Shown here piece after piece: positions 33,457 through 42,644 of a stretch of 64,000 nt of DNA (position 1 is the first letter of the stretch; the number at the start of each line of letters is the position of its first letter). Location: the NCBI GenBank assembly GCA_963842305.1, contig CAWJFW010000002.1:1194434-1258433 (forward strand). Reading direction: 5' to 3'. The notes under the pieces were generated by a model. It saw nothing but the letters and a program-made list of their open reading frames with translations, was not told where the DNA came from and ran no database searches. A program made the position numbers and the translations under genes. Source of the stretch: JAIBJN01 sp963842305. GTDB lineage: Bacteria > Actinomycetota > Thermoleophilia > Gaiellales > Gaiellaceae.

Positions 33457-34912
33457 TGCCAGTACCCCGACCGCCTAGCACAGAGGCAGCGAGCGGGCTA
33501 ACCTGGGGCACCCATGGCGGCTGCGCTCCTTCATTCGGGACGGACGGTGGCTCGTAAGGTTCCCGGTCGTCGAGATCGGGTGGCTCGATGGTGTGATAGT
33601 CGGTCGCCGCCTGGTAGTCGATGCCGATCTGGAGCGGCACGTGGTCACAGTAGGGCAGGGCGACGACCTGCATGCCGACGGGGCCACCGTCGGTCGGGCT
33701 TTTGCCGGCGGGAAGCGAGAGCACCGGGAAGTTCGCGTCGTTCCACATGCTGTAGAACCACGGGTACTGGGCCATGTCGAGCTCCTCGTCGAGCTTCCAG
33801 ATCTCGCCCGCTCCGCCGGGCTCGACGACGGCGTCGAGCCGGTGCTCGGCGAAGATGCCGTGCCAGGTTGCGACGAGCTCGCCGCGGCGGGACTGCGCAC
33901 GGACGTAGTCGACCGCCGTGCCGACGTCGTCGGTGATCTGCCCGTAATAGAGGAGAAACTCCTCGCGATGGAGATGCTCGCGGCCCTGGAACTGCTCGTG
34001 GATCGCGAGCGCCTCGGCGCCGAGCAGCGACTTCCAGCCGCCTCTCCCCTCGTCCTCCTCGAGGGGGTTCGCGGGCCGATCGTACGGAACCAGCGTTGCC
34101 CCCAGACCCGCGATCTCCTCCTGGAAGCGCGCGAACACCGTGGCGACGCCGTCTGCCAGTCCCCCATCCGCAAAGCGAGGAACACCGATCCGGGTCTCAG
34201 CCAGCGGCTTCGGGCCGGAACGCGGCTCGGACGAGAACCGAAGCTCCACCGGCTGTGGGAGCGTCGCCGGATCGGCTCCATCGCGGCCGGCGAGGAGCGC
34301 AAGCATGGCGGCGCAGTCGCCGGCGTTTCGGGCCATCGGCCCGACGACGTCGAATGTGAACGAGATGGGGATGCAGCCGCTCGTGCTCACGAGGCCGAAG
34401 GTCGGCTTCATTCCGGTGACGCCGTTGTGATCCGCGGGAATCCGGATGCTCCCCCGGCCGTCGGTTCCGAGCGTGGCCGGGACGGTGCGGGTTGCGACGG
34501 CGATCGCGCTGCCGCTGCTCGACCCGCCCGGGCTGAAGCGAGGATCCCACGGGTTGGAGCCCCAGGTGCCGCATGCGAACTCGCCGCAGTGCAGGTGGCC
34601 GAGGAGGACCATGCCCGCCTCGCGCAGACGGACCCATGCCGTCGAGTCCTCGTCGGCAACGTTCCCTGCGAGGACCTCGCTGTCCCCGGTGAGCCCGCGG
34701 CCGGCGACGCCGATCACGTCCTTCAGGCCGACCGGCACTCCGGCGAGCGGGCCTGCGCCGCCGTCGCGCCTCCGGGAGTCGGCCTCACGGGCGGCGGCGA
34801 GCGCGTCCTCCGCGTAGACGGCCCGCCAGGCTCCGAAGGCCTGGTCGCGCGACGCGATCCGGTCGAGGCAGGCCTGGGTCAACTCCTCCGAGGTGAGGCG
34901 TCCGGCGTCCAT
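33440..34912 (-). CDS. Amidase signature family hydrolase, 490 aa
   Basis: Catalytic triad parts are visible: Lys64 (GLKDVIG), cis-Ser near 132 (PGGSSSGSAIAV) and Ser155 (GTDGRGSIRIPA). C-terminal MWNDANFPVLSLPAGKSPTD and GPVGMQVVALPYCDHVPLQI are typical. It hydrolyses an amide to acid plus ammonia or amine. The N-terminus is a little shorter than usual, as an in-frame stretch before ATG 34912 (LEALAA) also looks related. Third gene of a minus-strand run with M24 and GGT-like genes. Confidence 0.93.
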   Translation of the reverse strand: MDAGRLTSEELTQACLDRIASRDQAFGAWRAVYAEDALAAAREADSRRRDGGAGPLAGVPVGLKDVIGVAGRGLTGDSEVLAGNVADEDSTAWVRLREAGMVLLGHLHCGEFACGTWGSNPWDPRFSPGGSSSGSAIAVATRTVPATLGTDGRGSIRIPADHNGVTGMKPTFGLVSTSGCIPISFTFDVVGPMARNAGDCAAMLALLAGRDGADPATLPQPVELRFSSEPRSGPKPLAETRIGVPRFADGGLADGVATVFARFQEEIAGLGATLVPYDRPANPLEEDEGRGGWKSLLGAEALAIHEQFQGREHLHREEFLLYYGQITDDVGTAVDYVRAQSRRGELVATWHGIFAEHRLDAVVEPGGAGEIWKLDEELDMAQYPWFYSMWNDANFPVLSLPAGKSPTDGGPVGMQVVALPYCDHVPLQIGIDYQAATDYHTIEPPDLDDREPYEPPSVPNEGAQPPWVPQVSPLAASVLGGRGTGNDAQG

Positions 34913-34959
34913 TGCCGCCAGGGCCTCGAGGACACCGAGCTCTGCGGGATGGCGGTCGC

Positions 34960-36624
34960 TCAGAGCCCGGCCGCCTTTCCGGAGCGGCGCAAGCCCGCGA
35001 TGCCGTGGAGCGTGCCGTCGGCATCACGCCAGCTCATCTGGAACGAGCCCATGTGGTAGTCGTAGCGGGGCAGCGGGTCGACCAGGATTCCGAGCTTGGC
35101 AAGCCCAGCGACGACCGACTCCTCGATCCAGCTCTCGATCGAGAGCGTGTAGTCGTCCTGGAGCGGCAGCATGCGCGGCCGGTCCTCGGCTTCGTCGGGA
35201 GCCAGTCCGAAGTCGAGGATGCTCGTGAGGACCTGCGGCACGGTGCAGTGCACGTTTCCAGGCGTTCCGAGGGAGAGCCAGGGCATCCCGTCTCTCAGCA
35301 CGAGGGTGTTCCCGATCACCGAGCGCATGCCGCCGCCGCCCGTGAACCAGCCGCCGATGTCCGCCGTGAGGTTGGTCTGGCCATGGCTTCCCACCATCGA
35401 GACCCCGTCGACGACCTCGCCCGGGATCCCGCCGCTCTGCAGCGTGTTCATCAGCTGGAGCCAGTTCCCCTGCGGATCGACGAGGCTGAGCTCACAGCTG
35501 CCCGCCGGCTGTTCGGGCTTGACACCGCCGGCCGCCAGCGCCGGCCGTCCGGCTGTCAGCTCGAGGTGCTTGGTGAGATCGATCTTCGGACGGCTCCGTC
35601 GCAGGACGTCGGCGATGAGGGAGTGGAACTCGCGTGACATGAGGGTCTCGGTCGGGTCGTCGAAGATCCCGGGATCGTTGAGAAACCCCGTCTCCTGGCG
35701 GCCCCGGCGAAGGGCGTGCGCCAGATAGTAGGCCGTCTCGGCGGACTCGGTGTAGTGCCCGATCGACGTGACGTCGAGCTCGGCGAGGACGCCCAGCACG
35801 ATCGAGCAGTAGACCGCCTGCCGCTCCGGCGGGGAGAGCTGGACGATCTCGTCCGGGCCGTGTCGATAGCGGATCCCCTCGCCCCAGCGGGGCGGAATCG
35901 CGCTTAGATGCTCGAGCTCGATCTCCCATCCGAGCGCGTTCGCGCGCCGGACGAACCGTTGTGCCCACTCACCCGAGATGAAGTAGTCGGGGCCTTCCTC
36001 GGCCACCCTGGCGAGCGTGCGCGCGAGCTCGGGCTTCGGCCACCGGTCGCCGACCTGAGGGAGGTGGCCGTCGGGGGTGAAGTGTGCGCGCCCCGACGGC
36101 GTGTAGAGGTAGAAATCCACCGTCTGGGCGGTCACGAGGTGCTCGAACGACTCGACCTCGTGCCCCTCCTCCGCCCAGCGGCATGCGGGCTCGCAGAGAG
36201 ACTGCCACGGCTTCGTCGCAAAGCGCTCGTGCAGCGCCTTGAGGCCGGGCATGAAGCCCGGCACCACCGCGTAGGGCGCAGCTCCTTCGGGCGAGTAGAG
36301 GCCGCGGCCGCCCGGGATCGGGCGAAAGGGCGCGATGTCGGGAACGATCGTTCCCATACTGTTCAGCTCATGGACCCGGCCGGTGCTTGCCTCCCAGAAG
36401 AGACAGGTGATCGTGCCGGTGTGATTGGTCATCTCCTGTTGGACGGTCGCCTGGACGAGGCAGCCCGCGATCGCCGCGTCGACGGCGTTGCCGCCGTCCC
36501 GCATCACCTCGAGCATCGTCTCGGTCACGATCGGGTGCTGGCTCGCGCAGACGGCCCGCTCGCTCGTCGCAGCCACCTTGGGGCCGACGCGACCACCCGT
36601 TTCGTCGACGATGGGAGTCGGCAT
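34960..36624 (-). CDS. Gamma-glutamyltransferase-like Ntn hydrolase with Ser in the nucleophile position, 554 aa
   Basis: The large-subunit motif GGNAVDAAIAGCLVQATVQQ is clear, as is the C-terminal GGGGMRSVIGNTLVLRDGMP, SLGTPGNVHCTVPQVLTSIL. At the self-cleavage site the usual TTHxSVVD reads GSCELSLVD, placing Ser376 where the nucleophilic Thr normally is. No signal peptide, so cytoplasmic. It may process gamma-glutamyl or other N-acyl amino compounds. It lies 20 nt from the M24 gene and 47 nt from the amidase on the same strand. Confidence 0.9.
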   Translation of the reverse strand: MPTPIVDETGGRVGPKVAATSERAVCASQHPIVTETMLEVMRDGGNAVDAAIAGCLVQATVQQEMTNHTGTITCLFWEASTGRVHELNSMGTIVPDIAPFRPIPGGRGLYSPEGAAPYAVVPGFMPGLKALHERFATKPWQSLCEPACRWAEEGHEVESFEHLVTAQTVDFYLYTPSGRAHFTPDGHLPQVGDRWPKPELARTLARVAEEGPDYFISGEWAQRFVRRANALGWEIELEHLSAIPPRWGEGIRYRHGPDEIVQLSPPERQAVYCSIVLGVLAELDVTSIGHYTESAETAYYLAHALRRGRQETGFLNDPGIFDDPTETLMSREFHSLIADVLRRSRPKIDLTKHLELTAGRPALAAGGVKPEQPAGSCELSLVDPQGNWLQLMNTLQSGGIPGEVVDGVSMVGSHGQTNLTADIGGWFTGGGGMRSVIGNTLVLRDGMPWLSLGTPGNVHCTVPQVLTSILDFGLAPDEAEDRPRMLPLQDDYTLSIESWIEESVVAGLAKLGILVDPLPRYDYHMGSFQMSWRDADGTLHGIAGLRRSGKAAGL

Positions 36625-36644
36625 CTCCGAGGGCTCGATCGGTC

Positions 36645-37754
36645 TCAGCTCCGGCCGGCTGTGGCGCTCTTCACCGACAGCGGCCTCGACCCGCGGGTGA
36701 GCCTCTTAGGCCCATCCTCGGTCACCAGGACGGTGTCCTCGATGCGGATGCCGTACCGCCCGGGAAGGTAGACGCCGGGCTCGACGGTGATGACGACTCC
36801 GGGCCTGAGCTCCGTGCGATCACCCTCGACGACCGAAGGCGGCTCATGGACGTCGAGGCCGAGCCCATGGCCCGTCCTGGGTCCTGACCATTCGCCGAGC
36901 CCGGCATCGACGATTACCTGGGTCGCCGCACGGTCGACGTCGTGCGCCGTCGCGCCCACGCGCGCGGCTTCGACTCCCGCCGACTGGGCCGCATACACCG
37001 TGTCGTAGGCATGCACGTAGTCGGAGGGAGGCTCCCCCAGGAACACCTGCTGGGTGATGTCTGCGAAGTAGCCGTCCAATCGTCCGGCGATGTCGACGAG
37101 CACGGTCTCCCCGGCTCGCAGCGGCCGTGCGCCGGCCTGATGGTGCGGCGCCGCCGCCCCGGGCCCGCCCGCCACCAGCACGTAGTCGACCGTCTCGGCC
37201 CCAGCCTCCCGGAGCGCCGCGTCGATCGTCGCCGCGAGCTGGAGCTCGGTGATTCCCGGCTCCGCGGCATCGAGTGCGACGTCGACTCCCAGCGACACGA
37301 GCTCGCCCGCACGACCGATCCTCTCTTCCTCCTCGGTCGTCTTGAGAAGCCGCAGCTCGCCCAGGAGGTCGCTGGCCAGCCCTGGTGCCGCCGTTCCGAG
37401 ACGCTCCCTCAGGTGGACGAGGAAGGCGAACGGGAGCTCGTCGTCGACGAGGGCGGCGGGATCGTCGGGAAGGTCGAGCTGCCCGAACGCCTCGACAACT
37501 GCGGGCGCCGGGCCGAGCTTGTCCGACCACGGGACCGTCCTCCCGTGCCCGGTCGACTCGACGAACTCGTCCACGTCGAAATCGGGCATCAGCATCACCG
37601 CGGTGGTCTGGGTGACGAGCAAGGTCGTGATTCGGTCGCCGGCGAGAGGGCGGTACCCGAGCAGGTAGCGGAGGTTCGCGCTCGGCCCGACCACGACGAG
37701 GTCGGTGCCCGTTTCCCCCATCGCCCTCTGCAAGGCGGCCAGACGGTCGCTCAC
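36645..37754 (-). CDS. M24 metallopeptidase (Xaa-Pro dipeptidase/aminopeptidase type), 369 aa
   Basis: Creatinase-like N-terminal domain (PSANLRYLLGYRPLAGDRIT), then the pita-bread domain with five metal ligands: Asp in VDIAGRLDGYFADITQQ (two), His in TGHGLGLDVHEPP, Glu in VTVEPGVYLPG and Glu in GIRIEDTVLV. Cuts the Xaa-Pro bond. First gene of the minus-strand run M24, GGT-like, amidase, methyltransferase. A second M24 enzyme lies at 62692. Confidence 0.95.
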   Translation of the reverse strand: MSDRLAALQRAMGETGTDLVVVGPSANLRYLLGYRPLAGDRITTLLVTQTTAVMLMPDFDVDEFVESTGHGRTVPWSDKLGPAPAVVEAFGQLDLPDDPAALVDDELPFAFLVHLRERLGTAAPGLASDLLGELRLLKTTEEEERIGRAGELVSLGVDVALDAAEPGITELQLAATIDAALREAGAETVDYVLVAGGPGAAAPHHQAGARPLRAGETVLVDIAGRLDGYFADITQQVFLGEPPSDYVHAYDTVYAAQSAGVEAARVGATAHDVDRAATQVIVDAGLGEWSGPRTGHGLGLDVHEPPSVVEGDRTELRPGVVITVEPGVYLPGRYGIRIEDTVLVTEDGPKRLTRGSRPLSVKSATAGRS

Positions 37755-37780
37755 GCCGGGACTCTACTTATGGCCAAGAG

Positions 37781-37900
37781 AAGTGTCCACTTTCGCGGAC
37801 GGGACATGACGTAGGCGAGAAATCGACAGGCTGGATTCCTCCTGGGCTGCTCTTCGATCTGGAAAAGGAGGTTGTCCATTATCGGATAGTTCGTTTAGAG
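37781..37900 (+). promoter_or_regulatory. Divergent promoter region of the M24 and amidohydrolase operons
   Basis: TTGTCC (37872-37877), a 17-bp spacer and TTAGAG (37895-37900) form a plausible sigma-70-type promoter; a start about 7 nt on would sit at the GTG of the amidohydrolase, so the mRNA may be leaderless. AAGTG-TC-CACTT (37781-37792) is a perfect short palindrome between the two divergent genes, a possible shared operator. Confidence 0.35.
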
Positions 37901-37909
37901 TCGCGTCTG

Positions 37910-39190
37910 GTGCGCGCATTCGTTCTTCGTAACGCCACCGTACTCGACGAGTCGGGGGGCTTCACGGGGCCCGTGGACATCGCTGTCGCCGACCGCCGGA
38001 TCGTGGCGGTCGAGCCGAACGCGGAGCTCGAGGACGCTCCGTCGGTCGATTTCGAAGGCCTCTGGGTGATGCCGGGAGTCTTCGATTGCCACAACCACGT
38101 CTCGTTCTCGTCCATCGATGCCATGGAGCTCTTGCGGACGCCGGTGACGGAGTGGACGCTCGAGACCGCCAGCAACCTGCGTCGGACGCTCGAGGCCGGC
38201 GTCACCTTCGTTCGCGACGCAGCCGGTGCCGATGCCGGAATGCGGGACGCGATCGACCGCGGCCTCGTCCCCGGGCCGCGCCTCCAGGTCTCGGTCGTCG
38301 CTCTCTCTCAGACCGGCGGGCACTTGGACGGCTTCCTCCCGGGTCCTGGAGCCGAGATCACCGCCGACTACGTGATCCCCGACTATCCGGGGCGCCCTCC
38401 GTACCGGGTGGACGGCCCCGACGAGATGCGCCGGACGGTGCGCACCGTTCTGCGCTCCGGCGCCGACTGGATCAAGCTCTGCACCACGGGCGGCGTCCTC
38501 TCGGCCCACGACGACGGCGACGTCCCGGAGTTCACGCTCGAGGAGATCCAGGTGGCGGTCTTCGAGGCGGAGCGAAAGGGAAAGGGCGTCATGGTTCACG
38601 CCTTCGGAGGCGAAGGGCTCGACAACGCCGTTCGGGCCGGCGTTCGCAGCGTCGAGCACGCGATCTATCTCACGGAGGAACAGGCCGCTCGCATGGCCGA
38701 GGCCGGATGCTGGCTCGTCCCGACCCTCGCGATCCTTCGGGACGTGATTCGGTGGGCTGAGAAGGGTCTGTTGCCGCCGTATGCGGTGCGAAAGGGGCTC
38801 GAGTTGAAGGAGCGAATCGGCGGCGCGGTCGCGATCGCACGCGACCACGGGGTCAGGATCGCGCTCGGAACCGACTATGTGAGCCGCGACCAGCACGGAC
38901 GAAACCTCGAGGAGATCACGCTGATGCGGGAGGCGGGCCTGAGCGTCGAGGAGGCGCTCCTGGCAGCCACGCTTGGCGGGGCGGAGCTCTGCGGCGTCGC
39001 GAAGGACTACGGTCGGATCGCCCCGGGCTACGTCTTCGACTCGATCGTCCTGGACGAGGATCCGGGCGACCTCGAGCTCTTCGCCCGGCCCGGCTGTGTG
39101 AGCGGCGTCTTCAAGGACGGCGCGCCCGTTGTCGCACACCCGCGCATCGCCGAGGCCGCGCCCGAGCTCACGGCAGGAGCCAGGCCGTGA
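37910..39190 (+). CDS. Amidohydrolase, prolidase/imidazolonepropionase-like type, 426 aa
   Basis: GTG 37910 gives MRAFVLRNATVLDESGGFTG. Metal ligands: His-x-His in FDCHNHVSF, Lys in ADWIKLCTTGG, His in MVHAFGGEG, His in SVEHAIYLT and Asp in ALGTDYVSRD. The pattern matches the group with Xaa-Pro dipeptidases and Sgx9260-type carboxypeptidases, which cleave dipeptides with C-terminal Pro, Arg or Lys. It precedes the CocE gene with a 4-nt overlap (GTGA). Confidence 0.9.
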   Translation: MRAFVLRNATVLDESGGFTGPVDIAVADRRIVAVEPNAELEDAPSVDFEGLWVMPGVFDCHNHVSFSSIDAMELLRTPVTEWTLETASNLRRTLEAGVTFVRDAAGADAGMRDAIDRGLVPGPRLQVSVVALSQTGGHLDGFLPGPGAEITADYVIPDYPGRPPYRVDGPDEMRRTVRTVLRSGADWIKLCTTGGVLSAHDDGDVPEFTLEEIQVAVFEAERKGKGVMVHAFGGEGLDNAVRAGVRSVEHAIYLTEEQAARMAEAGCWLVPTLAILRDVIRWAEKGLLPPYAVRKGLELKERIGGAVAIARDHGVRIALGTDYVSRDQHGRNLEEITLMREAGLSVEEALLAATLGGAELCGVAKDYGRIAPGYVFDSIVLDEDPGDLELFARPGCVSGVFKDGAPVVAHPRIAEAAPELTAGARP

Positions 39191-40930
39191 CCGAAGCGAA
39201 GGCGGCCGACGTCGCTGCGCCCGGGGAGCCGCCACGAGGCGACATCTCCCCCAAGCTCACGACCCGGACCCGCCTCGAGCACGGCCTGCTCGTTCCGATG
39301 CGGGACGGGACACGACTCTCGCTCGACTTGATCCGCCCCGAGCTTCCCAACCCGTTGCCGGTCGTCCTGGTCCGGACTCCTTACGACAAAGTCCTGGAGC
39401 GCTCCCGGAGAGCGGACTTCTACGTCTCGCTCGCGCAGCGCGGCTACATCGTCGCGGTCCAGGACTGCCGCGGACGGTTCAACTCGGACGGAGAGTTCTT
39501 CCCGTACTTCGACGAGAGCGACGACGGCTACGACACCGTCGAGTGGGTCGGCTGCTCAGGAGTGGTGCGACGGCAACGTCGGCATGACGGGCGGCTCCTA
39601 CGTCGGTCAGACGCAGTGGTTCGCCGCCGTCAGGAACCCGCCGTACCTCAAGGCGATCGTTCCGGCCGTCTCGCCGCCCGGCGATCTCTTCACAAACGAG
39701 CCGATCTGGAACGGCATGCTTCCTGCTGGCGTTCGGCGAGTGGATGGCGAGACATGGGCCGGCGCGCCTTCCAGAACAGCGAGTTCCTGGAGATCTTCAC
39801 CGAGGACCAGAGCTACTTCGACGCGCTTCCGCTGGCCGACCTCCCCAGGCTGGCCGGCTCGCCGAGCCGGTGGTGGGACGAGATGATGCAGCACCCCAAC
39901 TTCGACGATTTCTGGAAGCGCGGCTCGTACGACGACTGGTCGAGCATCTCGACGCCCGCTCTGAACCTGACGGGCTGGTACGACATGAACTTCTGCGGAG
40001 CGCCCCGCAACTTCGAGGCGATGAGGGCGCACGGGGGCACGGACGACGCACGCAGCGGCCAGAAGCTCATTATCGGGCCGTGGCCCCACTGGGTGAACAC
40101 TCACCGCCGGCTGAACGGAATCGACTTCGGCGAGCACGCGATCGTCGAGCTGGACGACTACATCGTCCGCTTCTTCGATCGCTGGCTGAAAGGGGAACGC
40201 AACGGGATCGACGACGAGAAGCCGGTGTACGTCTTCGTTATGGGCGCCAACGAGTGGCGCGCCGAAGACGAATGGCCGCTCCCGGGAACGGAGTACGTCC
40301 CCTTCTACCTCCATTCCGGCGGGCACGCCAACAGCCTGCAGGGGTGACGGCGCCCTTTCGCCTGAGCCGCCCGAGACCGAGCCGCCCGACCGCTATCGAT
40401 ACGACCCGGCCGATCCCGTCCGGGTTCTCTGGAACATGCACGACGGCCCCGTCGACGACCGGGTGCCCTCGACCCGGGACGACGTCCTCTGCTACACGAG
40501 CGAGCCGCTCACCGAGCCGCTCGACGTCGTCGGCTGGGTCTCGTTCCAGCTCCACGCCGCGTCGTCGGCCCGCGATACCGACTGGCACATTCGGCTGGTC
40601 GACGTCCACCCGGACGGCTCTGCCCGGTTCCTCTGTCAGGGTGCGCTCCGGGCCCGCTTCCGCAACTCACTGGAAGAGCCGGAGCTCCTCGAGCCGAACG
40701 ACGTCTACGCCTTCGAGCTGGGCATGGATCCGACTGGGATTCGCTTCCTGCCGGGACACCGGATCCGCGTCGAGATCACGAGCAGCTGGCTCACGCGTTG
40801 GGATCGCAACACCAACTCGGGCGCCCCCAACAATTTCGTCGACGATGCTCCGGTCGTCGCCGAGCAGACCGTCTATCACGAGCGCGGACGAGCGTCACAC
40901 ATCGTCCTGCCGGTACAGCCCAGCCGTTAG
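39187..40930 (+). pseudogene. CocE/NonD family (S15-type) alpha/beta hydrolase, broken by several frameshifts
   Basis: Joined across frames the parts cover a full hydrolase: RTRLEHGLLVPMRDGTRLSL, VLVRTPYDKVLERSR, VAVQDCRGRFNSDGEFFPY, then the nucleophile elbow GMTGGSYVGQTQW in another frame, LLAFGEWMA in a third, then LPRLAGSPSRWWDEMMQHPN onwards, and a C-terminal jelly-roll domain after 40341. Breaks lie near 39550, 39718 and 39757, and at a G4 run (40341-40344) that creates a stop. As read it cannot make a working enzyme. It would hydrolyse esters or X-Pro dipeptides. Confidence 0.85.
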
Positions 40931-42135
40931 TGCGTTCCGGCGGAGGCGCGCTCGGACACCGCTCGGTCCTCCCTGAAGCGGGTGAGCGCGAAAGGCGCGA
41001 TGAGGGCTGGTGTCCGGCCCGTCGCGACGAGCTCCGCCATCGTCAGGCCCGCGATCGGGATGGCCTTGAAGCCCCAGGTCCCCCAGCCGCTGCTGACGTA
41101 GAAGGAGTCCAGCTCGGTCGCTCCCAGAAGCGGTGAGTAGTCCGGCGTCATGTCGCACAGCCCAGTCCACTGCCGAAGAATGCGGAGCTTGGCCATGAAC
41201 GGCAGAAGGTCGATGCTGCGCGAAGCGGCTTCTGAGAGGAACGTGAACGTCGACCTCGTCGAGTAGCTCTGGTAGGGCTCGATCTCGGCTCCGACCAGAA
41301 GCTCGCCGCGTGCGCTCTGGGAGATGTAGACGAGCAAGTCCGCAGACGCCACGATTCTGTGCAAGACGGGCTTGTAGGCCTCGGTCACGAACGCCTGAAG
41401 CGGGTGCGTTGTGATTGGTAGGCGAAGGCCCGCGAGGCGAGCCACGAGGGACACGTAGCCGCCGACCGCGCTGACGACGGACCCTGCCCCCACGCGGCCC
41501 TGCGGCGTCTCGATCCCCACGCAGCGCCCGTTCTCCCGAGTGATCCCCGTTACCTCGACCCCTTGGTGGATGTGGACCCCGAGCCGCTGGGCGGCTGCGG
41601 CGTAGGCCCAGACAACCGCGTCGTGGCGGATGATCGCGGCCGGAGGATGGTAGGCGGCCCCGAGAATCGGGTACTTGCCGCCGCCCGAGAGGTCGAGGAC
41701 CGGGCAGACCGCCTTGACCTCGTCCCGGTCGAGGAAGACGGTGTCGACGTCGAAGGCCCGGTTCAGGAACGCGCGCTCACGCTGGATTCGGAGCGACGGC
41801 TCGGAGTGGGCCAGCCAGAGCAGGCCCCGCGGCGAGAAGAGGAGGTTGTAGTCGAGCTCCGACGAGAGCCCGCGATAGAGGTCGAAGCTCGCCCGAAAGA
41901 ATGGGATCGCCTCCGGCGTCTTGTAGTTCGCGCGCAGGACGGTCGTGTTCCGGCCCGTCCCTCCGGAGCCGATGTAGGCTCGCTCGAAGACGCCGATGCT
42001 GCGCACGCCGTGGTTCTTCGCGAGGTAGTAGGCGATCGCAAGCCCGTGACCGCCTCCACCGATGACGACGACGTCGTAGCGATTCTGGATCTCGTCGACC
42101 TTCAGGTAGGCCCGACGTCGAAGGAGCCCGCTCAC
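40927..42135 (-). CDS. soxB: Sarcosine oxidase beta subunit
   Basis: Rossmann FAD motif DVVVIGGGGHGLAIAYYLAK, then GSGGTGRNTTVLRANYKTPE (flavin-contact loop of heterotetrameric SoxB), PPAAIIRHDAVVWAYAAAAQ, and FYVSSGWGTWGFKAIPIAG at the C-terminus. 402 aa, normal. Works with the alpha, gamma and delta subunits to demethylate sarcosine, giving glycine and, with tetrahydrofolate, methylene-THF. Its start overlaps the soxG stop (GTGA). Its end overlaps the broken CocE gene tail to tail by 4 nt. Confidence 0.94.
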   Translation of the reverse strand: MSGLLRRRAYLKVDEIQNRYDVVVIGGGGHGLAIAYYLAKNHGVRSIGVFERAYIGSGGTGRNTTVLRANYKTPEAIPFFRASFDLYRGLSSELDYNLLFSPRGLLWLAHSEPSLRIQRERAFLNRAFDVDTVFLDRDEVKAVCPVLDLSGGGKYPILGAAYHPPAAIIRHDAVVWAYAAAAQRLGVHIHQGVEVTGITRENGRCVGIETPQGRVGAGSVVSAVGGYVSLVARLAGLRLPITTHPLQAFVTEAYKPVLHRIVASADLLVYISQSARGELLVGAEIEPYQSYSTRSTFTFLSEAASRSIDLLPFMAKLRILRQWTGLCDMTPDYSPLLGATELDSFYVSSGWGTWGFKAIPIAGLTMAELVATGRTPALIAPFALTRFREDRAVSERASAGTH

Positions 42136-42644
42136 GGCACGCTCCCCTCCGTGACCTGGGCAGAGGCCTCGGCGTCGAGTGCCAAGGGCAGGGACTCGCG
42201 CTCGCGCGGGTCGAGGTCCCCGCAGGCCGTGAGGACGCGCATGCGCAGGTGATCCGCCACCGACGAGGGCACGAGGACATGGATGCGATCGGGCAGGAAG
42301 ATGGCCTTGCCGGGCACCTCGGCAATTGCACCCTGGACGAACACGGGACGCTCGGTGGGCTGAGGGATCTCCGAGAGCCGCGAAAATGCGCGCCCGGCAT
42401 CGCTGCCGGCGAGCGTCCAGACCGTCCAGCCCGCAGTTACGTCGACTGCGATCGAGTACGGGTCGCGTTCGGCGAGAAGGACGGCGACCCGGCCCGGAAG
42501 GACACCCGCAGGCGCGACGAGCAGAAGCTCGTCGGAAGCAACCCGGCAGGCGAACGCCCCGTCCACCGAGGGAAAGCTGTCCAGCTCCTCCGGCCGGGCG
42601 AGACAGGAGAGCACCGACGCGTCGGCCTTCCCGAACTCAAGCAC
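42132..42644 (-). CDS. soxG: Sarcosine oxidase gamma subunit
   Basis: 170 aa with the SoxG folding motif (SVDGAFACRVASDELLLVAP), YSIAVDVTAGWTVWTLAGSD, LSEIPQPTERPVFVQGAIAE, VPGKAIFLPDRIHVLVPSSV. SoxG resembles the GcvT C-terminal fold and is structural. Overlaps soxA by 8 nt and soxB by 4 nt, so stoichiometric translation is expected. Confidence 0.85.
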   Translation of the reverse strand: MLEFGKADASVLSCLARPEELDSFPSVDGAFACRVASDELLLVAPAGVLPGRVAVLLAERDPYSIAVDVTAGWTVWTLAGSDAGRAFSRLSEIPQPTERPVFVQGAIAEVPGKAIFLPDRIHVLVPSSVADHLRMRVLTACGDLDPRERESLPLALDAEASAQVTEGSVP

